Origin: Brevibacterium sp. 'Marine'
GTDB taxonomy: Bacteria > Actinomycetota > Actinomycetes > Actinomycetales > Brevibacteriaceae
Length of the DNA: 64,000 bases
Direction: 5' to 3'
Assembly: GCF_012844365.1 (NCBI RefSeq)
Contig: NZ_CP051626.1
Span: forward strand, 1 to 64,000
Shown in pieces: positions 11,511-21,133 of the stretch. A program made the translations under genes and the position numbers. Below the pieces are notes generated by a model, which was not told where the DNA came from, searched no databases, and saw only the letters and a program-made list of their open reading frames with translations. Positions within the stretch are counted from its first letter, which is position 1. The number at the start of each line of letters is the position of its first letter.

Positions 11511-12095
11511 TCAGGCGCGCCAGTACCCGAGGTAGCCGTCGATGAGGCCGTCGTAGGTATGCAGGCTGCGGTCGCCGTTGAAGTTCTGGTGCCACACCTG
11601 ACCTTCGTAGTAGATGCCGATATGGCCGTAGGCGGTGGTGTTGTCGCCGTCGCCCCAGACGAGGATGTCGCCGTTCTCGAATTTCTGATCGGTGTGCCAG
11701 GTGAAGCCGTTCGCCTTCATCTTGTTCCCACCGGAGCCGCCTGCCTGATAGTCCACGGCATTGCCCCACGCTCCGTGGTCGACGCCGTGGACTTCTTCGA
11801 GTGCCCGGGAGATGAGGCTGACGCATTCTCCCTGATAACCGCCCTGTGAGTTCGCCAGCGACCGGCCCTTGTAGTGCTGGAGGAAGTCGCCGATGTTCGA
11901 GAACTTCTTCTCCGCCTCCGGATTCGCCGAGGCGGTGCCGGAGTCCGCCGCCGAAGCCGAGTTCTCGGTCCCTGCGGAGGCGGCGGGCGGTGCCGCCGGC
12001 TGGGCGGCTGAGGCGATCGTACCGGTGCCGAGCACGACCGCGGAGGTGATCATCGCAGCTGTCATGGTCTTCGTGGTGACGTTCTTCAGAGTCAT
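11511..12095 (-). CDS. Secreted CHAP-domain peptidoglycan hydrolase or amidase
   Basis: A 194-residue exported protein. A signal peptide with a hydrophobic core (about 11-28) ends near ASA-AQ at 30-31. An Ala/Ser/Pro-rich linker follows to about residue 62, and then a CHAP domain, with the expected catalytic Cys91 in GECVSL and His158 in YGHIGIYY. CHAP domains cleave peptidoglycan peptides or amide bonds. I chose ATG at 12095 because GGAAGAG precedes it and the signal peptide follows directly; longer upstream frames lack a signal-peptide shape. It stands alone, facing the tRNA genes across a terminator. Confidence 0.85.
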   Translation of the reverse strand: MTLKNVTTKTMTAAMITSAVVLGTGTIASAAQPAAPPAASAGTENSASAADSGTASANPEAEKKFSNIGDFLQHYKGRSLANSQGGYQGECVSLISRALEEVHGVDHGAWGNAVDYQAGGSGGNKMKANGFTWHTDQKFENGDILVWGDGDNTTAYGHIGIYYEGQVWHQNFNGDRSLHTYDGLIDGYLGYWRA

Positions 12096-12283
12096 TCTCT
12101 TCCGTTCGTTCCGCTTGACTGTGTGACTGGTACTGACTTGCCAGGAGACGAGCCGCCTCGGTGACGGGTCGACTCCTCTGCCGACGCTAACAGCGCCGAG
12201 GTGAACATCCGCTACGTCGAATCGAAGAGAGAATGAACTCCACTGCGACATCGACGCCGGCCGCCTCCGTCTACAGTGAGTCC

Positions 12284-13189
12284 ATGAGACCTCCGCCGAT
12301 CCCGATCCCACCGCGGTGGATGGCGGCCGCGGTCGCCATCGGCCTAGGCATCGCCGGTGCAATGGGAGGCTGCTCGGCGAACGCATCGCCGCCGTCGACA
12401 CAGGCGTCGGGAGCACCGTCGCTGCCGACGTCAGGAACCTTCGACTATCAGCTCGGCGGAACCTATGACTCGCTGCCGGATCAGCAGGGTCGGATCGATA
12501 TCGTCGTCCGCGACGCCGGTGCCGCACCCCTGACCGGGGCCTACTCCGTCTGCTACGTCAACGGCTTCCAGACCCAACCCGACGAGGCTGCGGATTGGCG
12601 AGACTACACGGATCTGCTGCTCCACGATGCCGCCGGTGACCTGATCGTCGACCCCGATTGGCCGGACGAACACATCCTCGACCCCGATTGGCCGGACGAA
12701 CACATCCTCGACCCCTCGACCGCAGACCGACGATCCCAGATCCTCGACATCATCGGCCCCGTCATCGACAGCTGTGCCCAATCCGGATTCGACGCCGTGG
12801 AGATCGACAATCTCGACACGGCCGACCGATTCCCCGACATCGACCGAACCGGTGCCCTGGAACTCGCGGCCGCGTACGTCGACCGCGCCCACACCAAGGG
12901 CTTGTCGATCGCGCAGAAGAACGCCGCCGAACTCGCCGACGCCGCTCATACGCAGCTCGGCTTCGACTTCGCCGTGGCCGAAGAATGCGCCGCCTTCGAC
13001 GAATGCGCTGCGTACACCGAGACCTACGGCGATCGTGTCCTCGCCATCGAATATCCCGACACCCTCGCCGAGGCGGGGCTGGATTTCGCGGACGCCTGCA
13101 CCGTCCCTGATCGCCCACCGCTGATGATCCTGCGCGACCGCGACCTCGTCGCAGCAGGCGATCATGGGTACCGATACGACACCTGCTGA
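12284..13189 (+). CDS. GH114-like lipoprotein (endo-alpha-1,4-polygalactosaminidase family)
   Basis: A 301-residue exported protein whose body resembles the glycoside hydrolase 114 / TM1410 family: YSVCYVNGFQTQ near the start of the domain, GFDAVEIDNLDTAD in the middle (acidic catalytic-type residues) and QKNAAEL and EECAAFDECAAY later. The N terminus, basic then hydrophobic, ends at Cys30 (GAMGGC), a rough lipobox. An upstream ATG at 12233 is preceded by GAAGAGAG, though too close to be ideal, and would add 17 residues. Inside the protein a 10-residue segment is exactly duplicated. The substrate is unknown; family members act on galactosamine-containing polysaccharides. Confidence 0.72.
   Translation: MRPPPIPIPPRWMAAAVAIGLGIAGAMGGCSANASPPSTQASGAPSLPTSGTFDYQLGGTYDSLPDQQGRIDIVVRDAGAAPLTGAYSVCYVNGFQTQPDEAADWRDYTDLLLHDAAGDLIVDPDWPDEHILDPDWPDEHILDPSTADRRSQILDIIGPVIDSCAQSGFDAVEIDNLDTADRFPDIDRTGALELAAAYVDRAHTKGLSIAQKNAAELADAAHTQLGFDFAVAEECAAFDECAAYTETYGDRVLAIEYPDTLAEAGLDFADACTVPDRPPLMILRDRDLVAAGDHGYRYDTC
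12651..12710 (+). repeat. Perfect 30-bp tandem duplication inside the GH114-like gene
   Basis: Bases 12651-12680 are repeated exactly at 12681-12710, in frame, duplicating the ten residues DPDWPDEHIL. Perfect identity including third codon positions points to a recent slippage event. Confidence 0.95.
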
Positions 13190-13372
13190 GAAGACCGAGC
13201 GAGCAGTGACGAAGATCGCCGTAGTTTCGGGTTCTCCCCACTGTCGGCGCGAAACGGGAATACGTTAGTCTGAGATGCTGTTGACACCTTCGTCTGCGCG
13301 TCGATTCGGCATCTGCGTGCGACCTCCGCCCACATCCCGGGCCCCTCAGACACATCCGAACGGAGCACCGTT

Positions 13373-14887
13373 TTGTCCAGCGACAGCTCACCCGCACAGG
13401 CGCAGACATCCCAGCACGAGACCATCGACCCGGCCGGCATGCGAGTCATCTGGCTGCTGCTCGTGGCCGCCTTCGTGGCCATCCTCAACGAGACGACGAT
13501 GGCCATCGCCATCCCCGAACTCAACAAGGCCCTCGACATTCCGCCGGAGCTCGGACAGTGGCTGACCAGCGCGTTCATGCTCACCATGGCCGTCGTCATC
13601 CCGACGACCGGTTTCCTCCTCCAGCGCTTCACCACGCGTCAGATCTTCTTGGCCGCGATGATCCTGTTCTCCACCGGTACGCTCATCTGCCTCGTCTCGC
13701 AGGGCTTCCTGCTGCTCCTCATCGGACGGATCGTCCAAGCCGCAGGAACCGGCATCATGATGCCCCTGCTGATGACCACGATGATGAACGTGGTCCCGGC
13801 GCATTCGCGCGGTCGGATGATGGGTCGAGTCGGCCTTGTCATCTCGCTGGCCCCGGCCATCGGACCGACGATGTCGGGCATCGTCCTCGATTCGCTGGGC
13901 TGGCGCTGGCTCTTCGGCATCATCCTGCCCATCGCGCTCATCGCACTGGCACTCGGCGCGAAGTGGATGACCAACCTCGGCGAGTCGACGCACGCCCCGA
14001 TCGATGTCATCTCAATCGTTCTGTCCGTGTTCGCCTTCGGCGGCATCGTCTATGGCCTCAGCCGGTTCGGCGGAGGCCACGGCGGTGAGGCAGGCGGCGG
14101 ATCGACGAGCACCCTGGCGTGGGCGACGATCGGCGCCGGCATCGTCTTCCTCGCCCTCTTCGTGTGGCGCCAGCTCGTTCTGCAGAAGGGCGATCGCGCC
14201 CTGCTCGACCTGCGCGTGTTCAATTCGCGCAACTACGTCTTCTCGGTCATCATCATGGCCGTCGTCGCATTGTCGATGTTCGGTACCTTCTCCCTGCTGC
14301 CGCTGTACTTGCAGAGCGTCGTCGGCCTCGGCGCCACCCAGTCGGGTCTCGTGCTCCTGCCTGGGTCCGTGCTCATGGGCCTGCTCGGCCCTGTGATGGG
14401 TCGGATCTATGACGCCCGCGGACCCAAGACGCTGCTCGTTCCCGGCACGATCATGATCGCGTCCTCGATGTTCGCGTACTCGACGGCCGGAGTGGGCACG
14501 CCGATCTGGCTGCTCATCATCATCCAGATCGTCATGTCCCTGGGCTTGGCGGGTTCGTTCACTCCGCTCTTCTCTGCGTCGCTGGGGTCGTTGGACCGTC
14601 ACCTGTACTCGCACGGTTCGGCCGCGCTCAACACCCTGCAGCAGGTTGCGGGAGCCGCCGGTACCGCGCTGCTCATCTCGATCTACTCCGCTGCATTGCA
14701 CGCCGGCCAGGCCGACGGCAAGTCCGTCCCCGAGGCGGGAGCCCCCGGCGGCCACGCCGCGTTCCTGCTGGCGACGGTCATCGCGATCGTCCCCGTCGTC
14801 CTCGCGTTCTTCATCCGCAAGCCCGAGGATCAGGAGGACTATCCCGCCGAGGTGGTCGAACCGACCGAGGCCAGCCCCGCCGAATGA
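13373..14887 (+). CDS. DHA2-family (EmrB/QacA-type) MFS multidrug exporter
   Basis: A 504-residue membrane protein of the 14-helix DHA2 drug:H+ antiporter family. Recognisable features are the first helix with LNETTMAIAIP, the loop GFLLQRFTTRQIF after helix 2 (motif A position), QAAGTGIMMPLLMTTMM (motif C/B region) and GPTMSGIVLDSLGWRWLF. The start is TTG at 13373 with CGGAG about 8 bases upstream. The stop overlaps the ATG of a class II UvrA gene, which suggests one resistance unit: export of a compound plus protection or removal at DNA. The substrate is unknown. Confidence 0.88.
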   Translation: MSSDSSPAQAQTSQHETIDPAGMRVIWLLLVAAFVAILNETTMAIAIPELNKALDIPPELGQWLTSAFMLTMAVVIPTTGFLLQRFTTRQIFLAAMILFSTGTLICLVSQGFLLLLIGRIVQAAGTGIMMPLLMTTMMNVVPAHSRGRMMGRVGLVISLAPAIGPTMSGIVLDSLGWRWLFGIILPIALIALALGAKWMTNLGESTHAPIDVISIVLSVFAFGGIVYGLSRFGGGHGGEAGGGSTSTLAWATIGAGIVFLALFVWRQLVLQKGDRALLDLRVFNSRNYVFSVIIMAVVALSMFGTFSLLPLYLQSVVGLGATQSGLVLLPGSVLMGLLGPVMGRIYDARGPKTLLVPGTIMIASSMFAYSTAGVGTPIWLLIIIQIVMSLGLAGSFTPLFSASLGSLDRHLYSHGSAALNTLQQVAGAAGTALLISIYSAALHAGQADGKSVPEAGAPGGHAAFLLATVIAIVPVVLAFFIRKPEDQEDYPAEVVEPTEASPAE

Positions 14888-17430
14888 CGGACCCGATGTC
14901 CTCGACCGAGATCCAGCCGGACGTGCGGGTCCGCGGGGCCAGGGAACACAATCTGCGCAACGTCGATCTCACCGTGCCCCGGGATGCGCTCGTCGTATTC
15001 ACCGGGGTGTCCGGGTCGGGCAAGTCCTCCCTGGCTTTCGGCACCCTCTTTGCCGAGTCGCAACGCCGCTACCTCGAATCCGTCGCCCCATACGCTCGCA
15101 GGCTCATCGATCAAGCAGGGGTCCCCGATGTCGATTCGATCACCGGAATGCCGCCGGCCGTGGCCCTGCAGCAGCAGCGCGGCGGACGCAGCGCCCGCTC
15201 GAGCGTCGGCAGCATCACCACGGTGTCCAGCCTCGTGCGCATGCTCTACTCACGGGCGGGACGGTACCCGGAGGGGCAGTCGATGCTTTTGGCCGAGGAT
15301 TTCTCGACGAACACCGTCGAAGGTGCCTGCCCGGAATGCCACGGAATCGGGCGGGTCTACGAGGTGCCCGAGGACAAGATGGTCCCCGATCCGACGCTGA
15401 CGATCCGGGAGCGCGCCATCGCCTCCTGGCCGAAAGCCTGGCACGGTCACCAGCTGCGCGATGTGCTCGTCGCCCTCGGCTACGACGTCGACGTCCCCTG
15501 GCAGGACCTGCCGCGCGAACACCGTGATTGGATCCTCTACACCGAGGAGACTCCGCACCTTCCCGTCCACTCCCGGCTGACGCTGGACGAAGCGCGCGAA
15601 GCGATCGCAGCAGGTGCCGAACCAACTTATTCGGGCACCTTCGTCGGTGCCCGCAAATACGTGCTCGACACGTTCGCGAACACGAAGAGTACCGCGATGA
15701 AGCGGCGCGTCGCCGAATTCCTCAGTGCCGGTCCCTGCCCCGTGTGCCACGGAAAGAAACTCAGGCCTGACGCTCTGTCGGTGACGATCGCCGGTCTCGA
15801 CATCGCCGAATTCTCCGCGCTGCCGCTGCATGAACTCATGTCCGTCCTTCGCGATGAGGTCGCCTCGGCGAAGGCGGCTACGGAGGCCGACGATCACCCG
15901 GCGACGGACAAGCTCGCTGCGTTCGTCCGCCTCGGCGAGGGGCTCATCGATCGGCTCCGGCCGATCGTCGACCTCGGGCTCGGGTACCTCTCACTTGATC
16001 GGACCACACCGACGCTGTCCGGAGGTGAGCTGCAGAGGCTGCGGTTGGCCACCCAGCTGACCTCGGACCTCTTCGGCGTCGTCTACGTGCTCGACGAACC
16101 TTCTGCCGGCCTCCACCCGCAGGACGTCGACGCCCTGCTGGGCATCCTCGACGGGTTGAAGGACCGCGGGAACAGCCTCTTCGTCGTCGAACACTCCGTG
16201 GACATCATGCGCCATGCCGACTGGCTCGTCGACATCGGACCCGGCGCCGGCGAACGCGGCGGAGACGTCCTCTACAGCGGACCTACGGCAGGTCTTGCCG
16301 ACATCGAAGAATCCGTGACCAGGGGTTATGTCTTCGGCGGACGCGGACTCGAACCCCACGAACACCGGCAACCGCGAGGTTGGATGAAGCTTGCGAACAT
16401 CCGCCGCAACAATCTCCACGACATCAGCCTCGACCTGCCGCTGGGCTCACTGACTGCCGTCACCGGAGTATCGGGGTCGGGCAAGTCCAGCCTCGTCAGC
16501 CAGGTGCTCCCTGCCATCATCGGCGACCGACTGGGCACCTCCACCACTGCTGACGAACCGGCGTCCGATGATGACGAACTCCTGCTCACCGACGAACCCG
16601 AGGAGCTTGAGGGCACCGTCACCGGGGAACTCACCGGGATCCGACGGGTGGTGAGCATCGACCAGAAACCCATCGGTCGCACGCCCCGGTCCAACGTCGC
16701 CACCTATACGGGTCTGTTCGACCATGTGCGCCGACGCTTCGCCGATACCCCGGAGGCCCGGGAACGCGGATATAAGCCCGGCCGGTTCTCCTTCAACGTC
16801 GCCGGTGGACGATGCCCGACCTGTGAAGGCGAAGGATCGGTCATGGTCGAGCTGCTGTTCCTGCCCTCGGTCTACACCGAGTGCCCCGACTGCCACGGCA
16901 CCCGCTTCCAGTCGAGCACCCTGGAGATCCAGTGGCGCGGACGCAATGTCTCAGAGATCCTCGACATGAGCGTCGAGGAGGCCCACGACTTCTTCAGCGG
17001 CGAATTCGACATCATGCGCTCCCTGACCGCACTCATCGACGTCGGCCTCGGCTATCTGCGCCTCGGCCAACCCGCCACCGAGCTCTCCGGCGGTGAGGCG
17101 CAGCGGGTCAAACTCGCCAGCGAACTCCAGCGCTCGCAGCGCGGTGACACCCTCTACGTCCTCGACGAACCCACCTCCGGACTGCATTGTGCGGATGCCG
17201 ACCGGCTCGTCGCACACCTGCAGACCCTCGTCGACGCCGGCAACACGGTCATCATGGTCGAACTCGATATGCGCGTCGTGGCCGTCGCCGACCACGTCGT
17301 CGAACTCGGCCCCGGCGCCGGCGACGACGGCGGCCGGGTCGTGGCGACCGGCACCCCCGCCGACATCGTCGACGCCGGGCAGGGGCCGTCTGCGAAATAC
17401 CTCGCCGCGGCACTCTCCGGACCACGGTGA
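14884..17430 (+). CDS. Class II UvrA-like ATPase (UvrA2/DrrC type)
   Basis: An 848-residue double ABC ATPase. It has Walker A motifs at about 41-49 and 530-538 (GVSGSGKSS both times), two LSGGE-type signatures ([13 protein letters not shown] and [13 protein letters not shown]), and zinc-finger pairs CPECHG (about 149), CPVCHG (about 285) and CPTC/CPDC (about 644 and 667). The region after the first Walker A goes straight from [11 protein letters not shown] into the rest of the protein, so the UvrB-binding domain of normal UvrA (about 940 residues) seems absent. That marks class II UvrAs such as DrrC, linked to resistance against DNA-binding drugs. Coupled by ATGA overlap to the DHA2 exporter. 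Confidence 0.88.
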   Translation: MTDPMSSTEIQPDVRVRGAREHNLRNVDLTVPRDALVVFTGVSGSGKSSLAFGTLFAESQRRYLESVAPYARRLIDQAGVPDVDSITGMPPAVALQQQRGGRSARSSVGSITTVSSLVRMLYSRAGRYPEGQSMLLAEDFSTNTVEGACPECHGIGRVYEVPEDKMVPDPTLTIRERAIASWPKAWHGHQLRDVLVALGYDVDVPWQDLPREHRDWILYTEETPHLPVHSRLTLDEAREAIAAGAEPTYSGTFVGARKYVLDTFANTKSTAMKRRVAEFLSAGPCPVCHGKKLRPDALSVTIAGLDIAEFSALPLHELMSVLRDEVASAKAATEADDHPATDKLAAFVRLGEGLIDRLRPIVDLGLGYLSLDRTTPTLSGGELQRLRLATQLTSDLFGVVYVLDEPSAGLHPQDVDALLGILDGLKDRGNSLFVVEHSVDIMRHADWLVDIGPGAGERGGDVLYSGPTAGLADIEESVTRGYVFGGRGLEPHEHRQPRGWMKLANIRRNNLHDISLDLPLGSLTAVTGVSGSGKSSLVSQVLPAIIGDRLGTSTTADEPASDDDELLLTDEPEELEGTVTGELTGIRRVVSIDQKPIGRTPRSNVATYTGLFDHVRRRFADTPEARERGYKPGRFSFNVAGGRCPTCEGEGSVMVELLFLPSVYTECPDCHGTRFQSSTLEIQWRGRNVSEILDMSVEEAHDFFSGEFDIMRSLTALIDVGLGYLRLGQPATELSGGEAQRVKLASELQRSQRGDTLYVLDEPTSGLHCADADRLVAHLQTLVDAGNTVIMVELDMRVVAVADHVVELGPGAGDDGGRVVATGTPADIVDAGQGPSAKYLAAALSGPR

Positions 17431-17458
17431 CTTGAGGACTCCGGTGATCTGAGGACTC
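17425..17458 (+). repeat. 17-bp tandem repeat spanning the UvrA2 stop codon
   Basis: Units 17425-17441 and 17442-17458 match at 15 of 17 bases; the first contains the stop codon. It lies in the 31-base gap to the convergent AraC-type gene. Confidence 0.7.
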
Positions 17459-17461
17459 GGA

Positions 17462-18316
17462 TCAGGCGGTCAGATTACTCGTGGTGCGGCGGTAGGCGTT
17501 TGGGGTGATGCCGGTGGCCGTGCGGAAGTCGTTCGTAAGGTGGGATTGGTCGGTGTATCCGAGATCGGCAGCGATGACGGCCAGTTCCTCGGTGGGGCGG
17601 GTCACGAGGGCGAGGGCGACTTCTTGGAGGCGGATGCGGCGACTGAGCCATTTCGGACCGTGGCCCAGCGTGTCCAGGCAAGCGCGCTGAATGGTTCGCT
17701 CGCTCCGTGCCAACCGTTCCGTGAGCGTCGTGCCGGTTCGGTGGTGGATTCGCTCGCGCAGTTCGTCCAAAACATCGTTCGCCAAGAGGCCCGTCGAGGT
17801 CAGGGCACGTTCCGCGATGGCCCGCTGGACTGCCTCGTTCGCCGCCTGCGCCCGCTCAGCGGGGTCGGTGTAGGCGGTGATGCGCTGCATGAACGCATGC
17901 AGACGGGGGCCGAGTTCTGCGGTGAGGGGCACAGTGGCGTCGGCGACCTGAGCAGGAGTGAGGTCGCTGAGCACTGCCAGTCCCGCGGGGCGAAGCCGGA
18001 TTGCGAATACTCGGCCGAGACCGCCGATGGTGCGTCTCCAGGCCCCGCACTGCACCCCGGTGACCACAAGCGGCGCGGGCACCTCGCCTTCTTCGATGCT
18101 GACGGTGACTGCGGGCAGGTCGATGATCGGCTGATCCAGTCGTTCGCCGTCCTCCAGCGCCCAAGAGACATGCCAGTATTGATCGATCATCGCCGAGGCG
18201 GCGGGGCTGGGGTCGATCCAGCCCGCCTGGTAGCGAGCCAGCCGCTCGGGGTAGAGCACGCCAGATCGCTCGGAGGTGGCGATTGGGCGCTTCCTCGCGT
18301 CACTGGACCGGGTCAT
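17462..18316 (-). CDS. AraC-family transcriptional regulator
   Basis: A 284-residue regulator. The N-terminal part (about 20-165) resembles the DUF6597-type sensor of actinobacterial AraC proteins (YQAGWIDPSPAASAMIDQYWHVSW). The C-terminal AraC helix-turn-helix pair runs from SERTIQRACLDTLGHGPKWLSRRIRLQEV to ELAVIAADLGYTDQSHLTNDFRTATGITPNAYRR. It is transcribed away from the DUF6157 gene across an 80-base gap and probably controls that gene and itself. The effector is not evident. Confidence 0.87.
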   Translation of the reverse strand: MTRSSDARKRPIATSERSGVLYPERLARYQAGWIDPSPAASAMIDQYWHVSWALEDGERLDQPIIDLPAVTVSIEEGEVPAPLVVTGVQCGAWRRTIGGLGRVFAIRLRPAGLAVLSDLTPAQVADATVPLTAELGPRLHAFMQRITAYTDPAERAQAANEAVQRAIAERALTSTGLLANDVLDELRERIHHRTGTTLTERLARSERTIQRACLDTLGHGPKWLSRRIRLQEVALALVTRPTEELAVIAADLGYTDQSHLTNDFRTATGITPNAYRRTTSNLTA

Positions 18317-18396
18317 GATTCCATTCTTCCAGGCTGCACCAGTGGACTGTCGCTTTTCTCCTATCGGACTCGCTGTTGGCCGGTGAGACTTGAAGC

Positions 18397-18810
18397 ATGG
18401 GAAGCACGAATTACACCGGCACGTTCATCCAGGTCGCAGACGACTGCCCGACAGGTGCAGCGGAGCAGCCCCCGGTCGGGGTTAAGGCTCCGACTGCTGC
18501 AGCTCTCCAGTACGCACTCATCACCGAGCACCCGTACCAGTTCACCAGCGATGATGTGGTGTTCGAGGTGTACGCCACCCGCCAGGGAATCCCAACCGAG
18601 GAACGAGCGGAAGCGCGTCAGGCGTTCTTCGCCAAGGACCAGCCGTGCCTGCGATCTTCCCCACTGGGCAAACGCTACGGGTGGGGAATTCACCATGATG
18701 CAGATGGCCGTGTCGCTCTAGTGCCACTCGGTTCTGACGTGTACCGGTCCCTCGCCGCCGATCCGACGGTGAAGCAGCTCAAGGCCATGCGCTCCAAACG
18801 CGCTCGGTGA
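18397..18810 (+). CDS. DUF6157 family protein
   Basis: A 137-residue soluble protein starting MGSTNYTGTFIQVADDCP and containing HPYQFTSDDVVFEVYATR, the hallmark of DUF6157 (small proteins of unknown function common in Gram-positive bacteria). No catalytic motif is evident to me. It is divergent from an AraC-type regulator, its likely controller. A weak ribosome site (GAGACTTGAAGC) precedes the ATG. Confidence 0.8.
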   Translation: MGSTNYTGTFIQVADDCPTGAAEQPPVGVKAPTAAALQYALITEHPYQFTSDDVVFEVYATRQGIPTEERAEARQAFFAKDQPCLRSSPLGKRYGWGIHHDADGRVALVPLGSDVYRSLAADPTVKQLKAMRSKRAR

Positions 18811-18950
18811 CCTCGGGCACACGACCTCATCCCGCCAGGCCGTGAGATCCCCAGAAACAAGCGGATCCCGGGACCTTCCGCAATTGTTGGAGGCGTCTAA
18901 GTCTCAGTTGTGCGTAGACACACCCGATTCGCGGCGGGAAGTCTTGAAGC

Positions 18951-20282
18951 ATGCCCACAGCAATCCTTCGCCGTATCGCGATCTGCCTGCTCTTCGCCGC
19001 ACCCGCCGTGGTGCTGCGGATCAGCGGCATCGAGCTCGCCCCGGTCCTCGAACTCCTCGCCTTCGGCGCCGCCATCGTCGCGGCCGCCTTCCTGCTGGCC
19101 TGGGCCGCCGAGGCGGCGCAGAAGGACATCTCGGGAGCCCTCGCGATCGCCCTGCTCGCCCTCATCGCGGTCCTCCCCGAATACGCCGTGGACCTCTACT
19201 ACGCGTTCCGATCCGGATCGGATCCGGACTACCTGCACTTCGCGGCGGCGAACATGACCGGATCGAACCGTCTGCTCCTCGGCTTCGGCTGGCCGCTCGT
19301 CGTCATCATCGCCCTGCTCGTCGCGCGCCGCATGGCCAAACGGACGAAGTCACCCGTCCAACATTCCCTGCGTCTCGACTCGGGCAGCCGGATGGATATC
19401 GGCTTCCTCGTCATCCTCGGCGTGATCGCCTTCGCCATCCCGCTGCTCGGCAGCATCCCCATGTGGTTCGGCATCGGGCTCGTCCTCATCTTCGCCGCCT
19501 ATCTGTGGCGGGCCGGACAGGCCGCGGGAGATGACGACGAGGAGTTCGTCGGCGCCGCGGCCCTCATCGTCGCCATGCCGCAGAAGGCCCGCCGGATCAC
19601 AGTGGTCACCATGTTCGTCGTCTCAGCCGCGATCATCCTGCTCTCGGCCGAACCGTTCGCCGAGGCACTCGTGGCCTCGGGTGAGCGCCTCGGCATCGAC
19701 AGCTACTTCCTCGTCCAGTGGCTGGCCCCGCTGGCCTCGGAAGCACCCGAGTTCATCATCGCCGCGATGTTCGCCGTCCGCGGCATGGGCGGGGCCGCCA
19801 TCGGCACGCTCATCGCCTCGAAGGTCAACCAGTGGAGCCTGCTCGTCGGCTCCCTGCCGATCGCGCACTTCGCCGGTGGCGGCGGCCTCGGGCTGCCCCT
19901 GGACGGGCGGCAGATCGAGGAGTTCACGCTCACGGCCACGCAGACCATCCTCGGCGTCGCGATCATCCTGGCTCTGCGCTTCCACTGGGCACCCGCGCTG
20001 GGACTCGCCGCGCTCTTCGGACTGCAGTTCTTCGTCACCGATACGTCCGGGCGCTACATCCTCTCCGCGATCCAGGCGGTGCTGGCGATCGTGTTCCTCA
20101 TCCTCCACCGTGGTGACATCCTGCCCACGCTCGCCGCTCCGTTCCGCCGTCCCCCGCGAGAGAGTGCAGATGAGACCGTCGATGACAGTCAGATGCACAC
20201 CCCCGCCGAGGCGGACGAACCGAAACGCGAATCGATCGTCGGAACCGCGCCCGACCCGAAATCGGCCGGTACCCGCGCGTAG
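18951..20282 (+). CDS. CaCA-superfamily sodium/calcium exchanger-like cation transporter
   Basis: A 443-residue membrane protein with about ten helices in two halves around a central acidic loop (GDDDEEF near 194). Two alpha repeats are visible: LPEYAVDLYYA with NMTGSNRLLLGFGW (about 75-114) and LASEAPEFIIAAMF with GTLIASKVNQWSLLVG (about 262-302), the ion-binding signatures of CaCA exchangers. The C-terminal 50 residues are cytoplasmic and acidic. Only 10 bases separate its stop from the preferred start of the downstream DtxR/MntR-type gene, so the ion handled may be Mn2+ rather than Ca2+; that is inference from context. Confidence 0.82.
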   Translation: MPTAILRRIAICLLFAAPAVVLRISGIELAPVLELLAFGAAIVAAAFLLAWAAEAAQKDISGALAIALLALIAVLPEYAVDLYYAFRSGSDPDYLHFAAANMTGSNRLLLGFGWPLVVIIALLVARRMAKRTKSPVQHSLRLDSGSRMDIGFLVILGVIAFAIPLLGSIPMWFGIGLVLIFAAYLWRAGQAAGDDDEEFVGAAALIVAMPQKARRITVVTMFVVSAAIILLSAEPFAEALVASGERLGIDSYFLVQWLAPLASEAPEFIIAAMFAVRGMGGAAIGTLIASKVNQWSLLVGSLPIAHFAGGGGLGLPLDGRQIEEFTLTATQTILGVAIILALRFHWAPALGLAALFGLQFFVTDTSGRYILSAIQAVLAIVFLILHRGDILPTLAAPFRRPPRESADETVDDSQMHTPAEADEPKRESIVGTAPDPKSAGTRA

Positions 20283-20292
20283 AATGACCATC

Positions 20293-20967
20293 ATGCCGCG
20301 CCCCGCTGTCACTCGCATGGTCGAGGATTACGTCACCCTCATCTGGAAGGCCTACGAATGGCCGGGCGGTCGTCCCGCCACGACGGAGATGGCCGAGCAG
20401 CTGGGAGTGACCGCCTCGACGGTATCGGCGAACCTCAAGAAGCTCGCCCGCGACGGCTACATCGACTACGAACCCTACGGGCAGATCGTGCTCACCGACG
20501 CGGGCCGGCAGATCGCCGTGGAGATCGTCAGGCGTCACCGGATCGTCGAGTCCTACCTCGTCGAGGCCCTGGGCCTGACCTGGGATCAGGTCCATGACGA
20601 GGCGGATCGGCTCGAACATGCCGTGTCCGATCTCGTCCTCGAACGGATGAACGCAGCGATGGGAAGTCCGCAGCGCGATCCGCACGGGGATCCGATCCCC
20701 GACGCCGACGGACGCACCGCCGAATTCCCGAGCCGGCGTCTGCAGGAGACAGCACCGGGTGTCGAGGTCGAGGTCGTCCGGGTCTCCGACCGTTCACCCG
20801 AGCTGCTGCGCTATCTCACCGATCGGGGAATCGTCATCGGCACGAAGCTGCAGGTGAGATCGATCAGTTCGGCCGCCTCGTCGATCGCGGTGAGCATCGG
20901 GGATGAGAGCATCGAACTCGCCCTCGACGCGGCCGACGCGATCCGCGTCGGGCCCGGTCTCGGCTGA
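20293..20967 (+). CDS. MntR/DtxR-family metal-dependent regulator
   Basis: A 224-residue metal sensor: winged helix-turn-helix (about 24-62), dimerisation and metal-binding helices (about 75-120), and a C-terminal FeoA/SH3-like domain (about 150-220). Aligned by eye to MntR, likely ligands are Asp12, His82, Asp105, Glu108 and His109. The first is Asp rather than Met, and the position that is Cys102 in DtxR is Asp105, which favours Mn2+ over Fe2+. Start choice is open: ATG at 20293, or ATG at 20284 two bases after the exchanger stop; neither has a clear ribosome site, which fits translational coupling. It may regulate the exchanger. Confidence 0.87.
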   Translation: MPRPAVTRMVEDYVTLIWKAYEWPGGRPATTEMAEQLGVTASTVSANLKKLARDGYIDYEPYGQIVLTDAGRQIAVEIVRRHRIVESYLVEALGLTWDQVHDEADRLEHAVSDLVLERMNAAMGSPQRDPHGDPIPDADGRTAEFPSRRLQETAPGVEVEVVRVSDRSPELLRYLTDRGIVIGTKLQVRSISSAASSIAVSIGDESIELALDAADAIRVGPGLG

Positions 20968-21049
20968 GGACCAGGCGACCGGTCCGACACCGGCATCGCC
21001 GCGTGCATGGGGCTCGAGTCTCTCAGCTTCCACCACGCGTACCTCAAAC

Positions 21050-21098
21050 GACAACGCCCGGTCGGCTGCGAATGACTCGCAGCCGACCGGGCGTCGTC
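21050..21098. terminator. Bidirectional terminator between the MntR-like and aldehyde dehydrogenase genes
   Basis: A 22-bp stem (21050-21071 with 21077-21098, one mismatch) and a 5-base loop between convergent genes. Confidence 0.8.
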
Positions 21099-21133
21099 TA
21101 TTGCTCCGGACTCAGACCGGGGCGCGCACGGGA

